Source: CAWULT01 sp963923455
GTDB lineage: Bacteria; Acidobacteriota; Vicinamibacteria; Vicinamibacterales; UBA2999
Direction: 5' to 3'
NCBI GenBank assembly: GCA_963923455.1
Contig: CAWULT010000035.1
Location: 1-39,940 of the forward strand
Length of the DNA: 39,940 bases
Position numbers and translations under genes: made by a program. Below, piece by piece: positions 34,208-39,940 of this stretch. Below the pieces are notes generated by a model. The model was not told the DNA's origin and made no database searches. It was given only the letters and a program-made list of their open reading frames with translations. Position 1 is the first letter of the stretch. Every line of letters begins with the position of its first letter.

Positions 34208-35178
34208 CCCTCCAATTCTACAGGGACGCGCCGAAGGTCCGGCAGGACGAGTTGAATCCCCAGGCAGACGAAAAAGATGGCGCCGGCCGGCGCCAGCGTC
34301 CACGGTGACGACTCGAGTGTGGCCACGCTGGTCGCCTCCTGGAGCATCGTCCCCCACGTCGGCACCGTGTCGGGGAACCCGAGGCCCACGAAGGACATCG
34401 TCGCCTCTGCGACGACGAACGCCGGCAGCAGCAGCGCCGCCTGCGCGACGACATGGCCGCGAGCGGCCGGGAGGACGTGCGTGAACAGGATCCGCACGCC
34501 GGTCGCCCCCGCGGCCCGCGCCGCCACCACGTAGTCCTGCTGCCGCTCGACCAGCACGATCGCACGGACCCCTCTGGCGACCACCGGCCATCCCAGAGCG
34601 ATGAAGACCGCCACGAGGACGATGAACACCGTGCCCGGCGGCAGCACCAGCGGCAGCACGGCGCGCAGTGAGAGGGCCACGTAGATGCCTGGCAGCACGA
34701 ACACGAACTCCGACAGGCGCGACAGAACCGCGTCGATTCGCCCCCCGGCATAGCCCGCGAGCGCGCCGACGCCGGCGCCGACCAGGGCCGCCCCGAATGC
34801 GGCCAGCACGGCCAGCGCCAGCGTGACCCGCGCGCCGAACAGCAGACGCGCGAAGATGTCGCGCCCATACCCGTCCGTGCCGAGCAGCAGAAGCGGCGCG
34901 CCGCCGACGGGGTCGCCGGTCACGACGACCCCGTCGGCAAACCACCGCAGTGGCACGGGCTTGCTGACGTCCTCGGAGAACCGCCGCTCGAGGCGACTCT
35001 CCAGGCGAGTCGGGTGGATGAAGGGCAAGGCCGGCCCGTCACCCAGCACGTGAACCGGTGTCGGCGGCGCGTACAACAGCGCCGGGAACCGCCGGTCCGG
35101 CGGATTCGGCGCCAGCCACGGCGCGCCCAGTGCCGCCAGCAGGACGAGCCCGACCAGGCCGACGCCAACCGGCCTCAT
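34204..35178 (-). CDS. peptide-type ABC transporter permease (DppC/OppC-like)
   Basis: 324 residues with about six membrane helices. LLGTDGYGRDIFARLLFGAR is the DppC/OppC opening (shown in part), and the EAA loop is RAAGATGVRILFTHVLP, the contact for the ATPase subunits. FVGLGFPDTVPTWGTML completes the family pattern. The periplasmic stretch between the first helix and GTDGYGRD is unusually long, about 90 residues. Start ATG 35178 overlaps the stop of the partner permease (ATGA). Confidence 0.9.
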   Translation of the reverse strand: MRPVGVGLVGLVLLAALGAPWLAPNPPDRRFPALLYAPPTPVHVLGDGPALPFIHPTRLESRLERRFSEDVSKPVPLRWFADGVVVTGDPVGGAPLLLLGTDGYGRDIFARLLFGARVTLALAVLAAFGAALVGAGVGALAGYAGGRIDAVLSRLSEFVFVLPGIYVALSLRAVLPLVLPPGTVFIVLVAVFIALGWPVVARGVRAIVLVERQQDYVVAARAAGATGVRILFTHVLPAARGHVVAQAALLLPAFVVAEATMSFVGLGFPDTVPTWGTMLQEATSVATLESSPWTLAPAGAIFFVCLGIQLVLPDLRRVPVELEG

Positions 35179-36143
35179 GCGTCCAGCCCCTCGCGCGCGC
35201 GCGGATCGACGGCCGCGAGCAGCACGTCCCCAAGCAGCGTACCCAAGGCGAGGAAGAAGGCACCCGCGGCCGCGCACCCCGCCACCAGATAGACGTCGCG
35301 CGCGCGCAGGGCTTCGTACATCAACCGGCCCAGACCCGGCCACGCGGTGACGAACTCCACGACGAACGAACCCGAGAGCAGCGCCCCGACCGCCATACCG
35401 TACGCGGCGCACAACGGTCGCAGTGACACCGGCCACGCGTGCCGCAGCAGGAGAACGCGTGGGCCCACACCGCGCGCACGGGCGGCTGTCAGGAATGGAG
35501 CGTCACGCCCATCCGCGAGCGCCTGTGCCTGCAGCCGCTCGAAGCTCGCCGCCAGGGGCAACGCCAAGGCCATCGCTGGCACCGGGAGATGCCAGGCCAC
35601 GTCGGCTGCCCAAGCCAGCCAGTCCGCGTCCGCGGCACCCACGGAGGTCATGCCGCCAGGCGGCGCCCACCCCGTGCGGGATGCCACGAACACGAGCAGC
35701 AGAGACGTCAGCAATGGCGGTAGCGAGAGCAGGAGGATCGATGCGGCGCGCACCAGCGCCGGCAGCCATCCTCGGGGCCGGCTGCCGGTCAGCAACCCGA
35801 GGACCACGCCGAGCACCGTCGCCACGCCCAGGGACAGCGTCGCGAGCAGGCCGGTGTTCGCAGCCGCGCGGCCCAGGAGTCCGCTGACGGGCCGGTTGTA
35901 GAGGAAGGACGTGCCGAAATCCAGCCGCACTGCCCTCGACACCCACACGGCCCACTCGACCGGTACCGGCCGGTCGAGGCCGAACCGCTCGCGCGTGCGT
36001 TCGATCTCGGCGCGGCTGGCAAACGGACCGAGTTGCGTGGTCACGTCTCCGGGGGCAAGCCGGGTCAGCACGAGCGCCGTCGACGACGCCAGGACGACCA
36101 ACACGGCCCCCGACACGACGCGACCGACCAGCCACCTCACCAT
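35175..36143 (-). CDS. peptide-type ABC transporter permease (DppB/OppB-like)
   Basis: 322 residues with six predicted membrane helices. The N-terminus has RLAPGDV and RERFGLDRPVPVEW, the marks of DppB/OppB proteins. The EAA loop reads AARARGVGPRVLLLRHAWP, and FVVEFVTAWPGLGRLMYEAL closes the family pattern. It pairs with the permease at 34204. No ATPase gene (DppD/DppF type) is found in this run or elsewhere in the window. Confidence 0.9.
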   Translation of the reverse strand: MVRWLVGRVVSGAVLVVLASSTALVLTRLAPGDVTTQLGPFASRAEIERTRERFGLDRPVPVEWAVWVSRAVRLDFGTSFLYNRPVSGLLGRAAANTGLLATLSLGVATVLGVVLGLLTGSRPRGWLPALVRAASILLLSLPPLLTSLLLVFVASRTGWAPPGGMTSVGAADADWLAWAADVAWHLPVPAMALALPLAASFERLQAQALADGRDAPFLTAARARGVGPRVLLLRHAWPVSLRPLCAAYGMAVGALLSGSFVVEFVTAWPGLGRLMYEALRARDVYLVAGCAAAGAFFLALGTLLGDVLLAAVDPRAREGLDA

Positions 36144-36156
36144 GAGACGAGGCCGG

Positions 36157-37908
36157 TCAGGGCTTCGCCGCTCCCGCGCCGCCGGCCACGCTGAGGCTGT
36201 CGGCGTTCCACAGGATCGGCGGGCGCAGGACGGAAGGCACCACGCCCCTCACGCGCGGCGTGTGCGCGGCGTACATGCGCGGCGCGGCAAAATACAGCAC
36301 GGGCAGGTTCTCGGCCAGAATGCGCTGCACGTCGTTGAAGAGGTCGCGCCGCCGTGCCTGGTCGAGTGTCGCGGCTTGCTCGAGCATCAGGGTGTCGATG
36401 CGCTGCTCCCACTCCGTCGCGGGCGTGCGCTGCGACAGATTCCAGAAGTGCGCCGACCCGGAGCTCAACCACATATCGAGGTTGCCGGCCGGGTCGAGGC
36501 TCGTGGTGAGGACCCGCATGTACACCGCATCGTAGTCGCAGGCCAGCATGCGCTGGATCACAACCCCGGATTCGAGCGGCACGATGTCGAGGGCGACGCC
36601 GATCGTGGCGGCAGCCTCCCGCAAGAACGCGGCGCCTCGCTCCGACGCGGCGATCCCGCGCTGCACGAGGACGGTGAACCGCGCCTCGGTGCCATCCGCG
36701 GCCTCGACGACACCGTTCCCGTCGCGGTCCTCGAGCCCGAGTTCCTTCAGCAGCTCCAAGGCTCGCCTCGCGTCGGGTGGGTAGCGCGGCAGGTTCGGCG
36801 TGAACCACTGCCGGTTGCCAGGCGTGATCGGTCCCCACACCGGCACGGCTTCCCCGAGGAACACGTTCTGGGCGAACGCCTCCCGATCCACCGCGTGTGA
36901 CAAGGCCTGCCTGAACGCGGGCAGGCGGACGAACGCGAACCGCCGGTCCTGCTTCTTGGCCTCGGGCTTCAGGCAGAACCAGAATGCATCCGCATCGGTG
37001 GCCACACCCAGTTCGAAACGCGTCAACGCACCCTGATCCTCCGAACGGCGGACCGTCACGAAGTCCTCGGGGCGCAACGCGTCCTGCGTGAGGTCCACGG
37101 CACCGGACTGCAGGCGCAGCAATTCGGCGTTCTGATCGGGCACGATGTCGAGTACGAGCCGGTCGAGATACGGCAGCGGCTGGCCGGCCGCATCCTTGCG
37201 CCAATACCGCGGGTTGCGATCGAGCACGACACGCTCGCCCGGCCGGTACTCCCGCAGCACGAACGGGCCCGTGCCGACAACGTCCGCCGGCACCACCTGT
37301 GTGTTCCAGGCCGATTCGAACGTTCCCGCCACGAACGCGGCTTCGAGCTTGTGCTTCGGCAGGATGGGCAACTGGTCCAGCAACCGGATGCCGATGCCCG
37401 ACGGTGCCGCAAAGGTCACCACCACCGTTTCGGCGTCCGGCGCGGCACCCCGCATGGGCTCGCCCCCGACGGTCAGGGAACTGGCCAGCACGAACTTCGG
37501 ATTCGCCGCGACCCGCAGCGAGAAGAGGACGTCGGCGGACGTGAAAGGCGAACCGTCCGACCAGGTGACGCCCTTGCGCAGGTGCAACGTGTGCTGCCGG
37601 CCGTTGGGGCTTGACTCCCAGCGCTCGGCCAGCCAGGGCTCCAGCTCGAACGAGGCCCGGTTGACCCGAACCAGCCGCCCCTGCGTCAGCGTGTTCAGCA
37701 GGTCCGTGATCTGGTCCTGCGATACCGCTCGATTGAACGTCCTGGGCTCGGCCCGAATGGACGACACCAGTTGGCCCCCTCGGACCGGCCCTGTCCCGGT
37801 GGGCGCCACCGTGGACCGCCCGGCACGCACGTACAAGAACGCCCCAGCCAGCAACAGGAGCGTGACCAGCGGCCCGATCAGCCGCGCGGGCCGGATCGGA
37901 AGGCTCAC
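36157..37908 (-). CDS. ABC transporter substrate-binding protein, family 5
   Basis: 583 residues. A single N-terminal hydrophobic segment (about 10-27) has no lipobox cysteine, so it may stay as a membrane anchor or be cleaved. The rest is a family 5 extracellular binding protein: YRPGERVVLDRNPRYW and RKGVTWSDGSPFTSADVLFS fall in the family's signature regions. Residues 394-405 read DRDGNGVVEAAD, a near-perfect EF-hand/dockerin calcium loop placed within the second lobe. Start is GTG 37908 with AGAGG upstream. It is the first gene of the seven-gene run. The ligand is probably a peptide, but family 5 also binds nickel, haem and sugars. Confidence 0.9.
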   Translation of the reverse strand: MSLPIRPARLIGPLVTLLLLAGAFLYVRAGRSTVAPTGTGPVRGGQLVSSIRAEPRTFNRAVSQDQITDLLNTLTQGRLVRVNRASFELEPWLAERWESSPNGRQHTLHLRKGVTWSDGSPFTSADVLFSLRVAANPKFVLASSLTVGGEPMRGAAPDAETVVVTFAAPSGIGIRLLDQLPILPKHKLEAAFVAGTFESAWNTQVVPADVVGTGPFVLREYRPGERVVLDRNPRYWRKDAAGQPLPYLDRLVLDIVPDQNAELLRLQSGAVDLTQDALRPEDFVTVRRSEDQGALTRFELGVATDADAFWFCLKPEAKKQDRRFAFVRLPAFRQALSHAVDREAFAQNVFLGEAVPVWGPITPGNRQWFTPNLPRYPPDARRALELLKELGLEDRDGNGVVEAADGTEARFTVLVQRGIAASERGAAFLREAAATIGVALDIVPLESGVVIQRMLACDYDAVYMRVLTTSLDPAGNLDMWLSSGSAHFWNLSQRTPATEWEQRIDTLMLEQAATLDQARRRDLFNDVQRILAENLPVLYFAAPRMYAAHTPRVRGVVPSVLRPPILWNADSLSVAGGAGAAKP

Positions 37909-37992
37909 GATTGACCTCTCAGGACAAGAAGTTGGCCGGTGCAGATGTTGCGGGTCGTGTTCAGCATTTCATTCGCAGATCGTGCGTACTCT

Positions 37993-38007
37993 GGTGAGCC
38001 GCTCACC
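37993..38007. promoter_or_regulatory. dyad GGTGAGC-C-GCTCACC, operator candidate
   Basis: A perfect 7-base inverted repeat about one central base, some 85 bases before the binding-protein start and 180 before the HTH gene. The form suits a dimeric helix-turn-helix regulator able to act on both directions. Confidence 0.4.
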
Positions 38008-38174
38008 TAGGTCCAGCCCCAGGCCAAGCGCCTGACTCTGAACGAGCCCGGCGACCCTTTCGGACGCTCAGCGTAGGACAGACACAACATACTCTAGAGC
38101 CTCGACTTACCGGTGCCATCACCACCCGGCTCCGATCCCGGCACGCCCCCTGCCCTTCTATTCAGTGGAAATGC

Positions 38175-38179
38175 AGGAG
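38175..38179 (+). promoter_or_regulatory. ribosome binding site AGGAG for the small HTH gene
   Basis: AGGAG stands six bases before GTG 38186 and selects it over GTG 38165 and ATG 38171, which lie upstream of or over this site. Confidence 0.6.
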
Positions 38180-38185
38180 TCGAGT

Positions 38186-38416
38186 GTGCCCAACCGCCCT
38201 TCGCCGATCTCGGCGGTGCCTCGCACGGGTCGCAGCGTGTCGCTGGATCAGGCGGCGCAGTTGCTGCGGGTATCCCGGCGCACCGTCTACAACCGCATAC
38301 GCGAGGGCCGACTGGTCACGATTCGGACCATCGGAGGTTCCCAGCGCGTCCTCCTCGACTCCCTCGGCTTGGTCGACACTCCCCTCACGCCTCCCCAGAA
38401 GGTGACGCCATGGTAA
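38186..38416 (+). CDS. small excisionase-type helix-turn-helix protein
   Basis: 76 residues from GTG 38186. A Pro/Ser-rich leader is followed by a MerR/excisionase-like winged helix-turn-helix: SLDQAAQLLRVSRRTVYNRI then REGRLVTIRTIGGSQRVLLDSL. Such proteins bind DNA as phage excisionases or as small local regulators. No integrase or other phage gene is nearby, so a regulator is more likely. The last seven bases overlap the subtilase start (ATGGTAA), so the two are translated together. Confidence 0.82.
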   Translation: MPNRPSPISAVPRTGRSVSLDQAAQLLRVSRRTVYNRIREGRLVTIRTIGGSQRVLLDSLGLVDTPLTPPQKVTPW

Positions 38417-39940
38417 CCGCCCGACGCGACGCGTCTTCGCGCGCGCCTCGCCTCCTGCGAGCCCTGAGTGGGCTCGCTGCCGCCGTTCTTCTCGTCGCCC
38501 CGACCCCAGCTGGCGCACAGTCGCGCAAGGCTCACCTTTCCGAGGACCTCGACCGGATGGTCACGCAGGGTCAGGCGGCCGACACTGCCGTGATCCTGAC
38601 AGCGACGCAGCAGCGGGTGGACGCCGTGGCGGCGCGCCACGGCCTGCGCGTGCAAAAACGCCTGGCCACCGGCGCAGTGCTCGAAGTGCCGGCGGGGGCC
38701 TTGGCGGCAGTGGCGGCCGACCCAGATGTCGATCAGCTCTCCAGCAACCACGCGGTTCGGTCGCAGATGGCCGTGACGAATCAGGCCATCGGCGCGGACC
38801 AGGTTCAGGCCGGCGGCTGGGCCGATGGCATTCCGGGCCTCAGTGGCGCCGGCGTCAGCATCGCCGTGATCGACTCGGGCGTCGCGTCGGTACCCGAACT
38901 GGCCGGCCGGATCGTCGCAAACGTCGACTTCACCAGCCGCAGCGGCCGGGCGCGGGACGAGTACGGGCACGGCACCCACGTGGCCGGCATCATCGCCGCG
39001 TCAGCACGCGGCCGCAACGACGCGACCGGCGTGGCACCGGGGGCGCAGATCATCAATCTGAAGGTCCTCGACGCGCAGGGTAAGGGCTTCGTGGCGGACG
39101 TCGTCGAGGCCATCGACTGGGCGATCGCCAACCGGCGGCGCTTCAACATCCGCGTGATCAATCTCTCGCTCGGCGGCCCCGTCCTGCAATCGTGGCGAGA
39201 CGACCCGCTGTGCCAGGCCGTCGAGCGCGCCTACCGAGCCGGAATCGTCGTGGTGGCTGCCGCTGGCAACCGCGGCAAGCTGGCGAACGGCCAGCAGGTG
39301 TTTGGCGGCATCACGGCCCCGGGCAACTCCCCGTTCGCGATCACCGTTGGCGCCGTGAACACGAAGGGCACCGCCTACCGGTCGGACGACGTGCTGGCCA
39401 CGTTCAGCTCGAAGGGTCCAACCAGGTTCGACTGGCTCGTCAAGCCGGACATGGTGGCGCCGGGGAACCGCGTAGTCGGGTTGCTGGCCCCGCAGTCGAC
39501 GCTGGCGAAGGAGCACCCAGAGCTCGTGATCGGCAGCGGACCCGGTGCTCGGCTCGAACTCTCCGGGACAAGCATGGCGGCGGCGGTGGTGTCGGGGGCG
39601 GCGGCGCTCGTGCTCGATCTCCGCCCCGGCGCGTCACCTCTGTCGGTCAAGGCGCGTCTGCAATACGGCGCTCAGGCTCTGTCACAGGGCGGATTGGTAG
39701 CGACCGGGTCTGGCAGCCTCAACATCATGGGCGCTCTACTGGCCCCAACAGCGTCAACTGTCAACATCGCGGGCCAGTCCATCGCTGCCGGAGGGCTGTT
39801 GGTGGGGTCCAAGGCCGGGTGGATAGCCTCAACCGCAACAGACACCGTTGTCTGGGGTGACACCGTTGTCTGGGGTGACACCGTCGTCTGGGGTGACACC
39901 GTCGTCTGGGGTGACACCGTCGTCTGGGGTGACACCGTCG
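38410..39940 (+). CDS. secreted subtilisin-like serine protease (S8), 3' end missing
   Basis: 510 codons are visible and the gene continues past the window. A signal peptide (about 1-36) ends A-G-A. Residues 55-115 look like an inhibitor I9-type propeptide. The S8 domain (about 125-420) has Asp155 in AVIDSGV, His187 in HGTHVAGI, Asn287 in AAAGN and Ser388 in GTSMAAA, so the triad is intact. A Gly/Ser/Ala region follows (about 420-477). From Asp478 the hexapeptide DTVVWG repeats in tandem to the edge. No stop codon is seen. The repeats might form a beta-rich stalk or surface-attachment segment. The start ATG overlaps the HTH stop. Confidence 0.93.
   Translation, partial: MVTARRDASSRAPRLLRALSGLAAAVLLVAPTPAGAQSRKAHLSEDLDRMVTQGQAADTAVILTATQQRVDAVAARHGLRVQKRLATGAVLEVPAGALAAVAADPDVDQLSSNHAVRSQMAVTNQAIGADQVQAGGWADGIPGLSGAGVSIAVIDSGVASVPELAGRIVANVDFTSRSGRARDEYGHGTHVAGIIAASARGRNDATGVAPGAQIINLKVLDAQGKGFVADVVEAIDWAIANRRRFNIRVINLSLGGPVLQSWRDDPLCQAVERAYRAGIVVVAAAGNRGKLANGQQVFGGITAPGNSPFAITVGAVNTKGTAYRSDDVLATFSSKGPTRFDWLVKPDMVAPGNRVVGLLAPQSTLAKEHPELVIGSGPGARLELSGTSMAAAVVSGAAALVLDLRPGASPLSVKARLQYGAQALSQGGLVATGSGSLNIMGALLAPTASTVNIAGQSIAAGGLLVGSKAGWIASTATDTVVWGDTVVWGDTVVWGDTVVWGDTVVWGDTV
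39841..39940 (+). repeat. 18-bp tandem repeat encoding DTVVWG
   Basis: Five full copies and part of a sixth are present, running off the window. The unit is in frame with the protease. Copies one and two read GTT-GTC for the two valines; copies three onward read GTC-GTC. Otherwise they are identical in DNA, which points to recent expansion or gene conversion instead of selection on protein alone. Confidence 0.95.

Larger units (their letters stand above)
37909..38185. other. divergent control region of the transporter run and the HTH-subtilase pair
   Basis: 277 bases between divergent starts. It holds one exact 15-base dyad (37993-38007). I see no clear -35/-10 pair on either strand; TACTCT at 38090-38095 is a weak -10 for the plus strand. 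Confidence 0.45.

Noticed and set aside
38186..38416. Trace of a prophage, because the small HTH resembles an excisionase
   Set aside because: No integrase, attachment site or phage gene lies near, base composition is unchanged, and the gene is coupled to a protease.
39672..39935. Minus-strand open frame with repeated SPQTTV
   Set aside because: It is the complement of the DTVVWG repeat; the plus strand carries the subtilase with an intact triad and signal peptide.

Overview
The window is high-GC, gene-dense DNA from a Gram-negative bacterium. LpxC, several lipoproteins with lipoboxes, a periplasmic M48 protease and a monofunctional transglycosylase all point to an outer membrane. The folate/FAD-type tRNA methyltransferase TrmFO, paired ECF sigma/anti-sigma genes, TIG-NHL proteins and a subtilase with WGD-type hexapeptide repeats suggest an acidobacterium, perhaps of the Vicinamibacteria. 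That placement is inference from gene content; no rRNA is present. I see no tRNA, rRNA, CRISPR array, insertion sequence or prophage. Nearly all of the window is coding, and no gap exceeds 300 bases.

Layout. 1-2320 (minus): ECF sigma factor, zinc-binding membrane anti-sigma factor, an unrecognised exported protein and the start of a lipoprotein gene, mostly coupled by ATGA overlaps. 2525-4567 (plus): ABC-F ATPase. 4658-7345 (plus): NtrB-like kinase and NtrC-like activator behind a near-consensus sigma-54 promoter that carries dyads. 7494-13677 (minus): dprA-topA-trmFO-xerC, a DNA and tRNA maintenance operon. 13859-18703 (plus): TPR protein, CsgG-like lipoprotein, then rplU-rpmA-obg-nadD-rsfS and a ComF-like phosphoribosyltransferase. 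18742-20614 (minus): lysA-tmk. 20672-21884 (plus): a second ECF sigma factor coupled to a STAS anti-anti-sigma protein and a small unknown protein. 21928-25986 (minus): lpxC and uvrA. 26079-29080 (minus): HNH endonuclease, TIG-NHL protein, amino-acid permease. 29184-29750 (plus): NlpC/P60 lipoprotein.

29775-37908 (minus) is one tightly packed seven-gene run: peptide-type solute-binding protein, two permeases, a 4-hydroxy-2-oxoglutarate aldolase-like enzyme, an alanine-glyoxylate-type aminotransferase, an M48 metalloprotease with a LysM-like tail, and MtgA. Transcribed away from it at 38186-39940 (plus) are a small excisionase-type HTH protein and a secreted subtilase. The subtilase gene runs off the window inside an 18-bp tandem repeat encoding DTVVWG.

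The most notable signals are the sigma-54 promoter with repeated CAGGGCA half-sites; the ECF sigma/STAS/unknown trio with no anti-sigma kinase beside it; the import/aldolase/aminotransferase/protease/transglycosylase run facing the HTH-subtilase pair; the TIG-NHL gene with no ordinary start codon for its first domain; and the edge repeat array.
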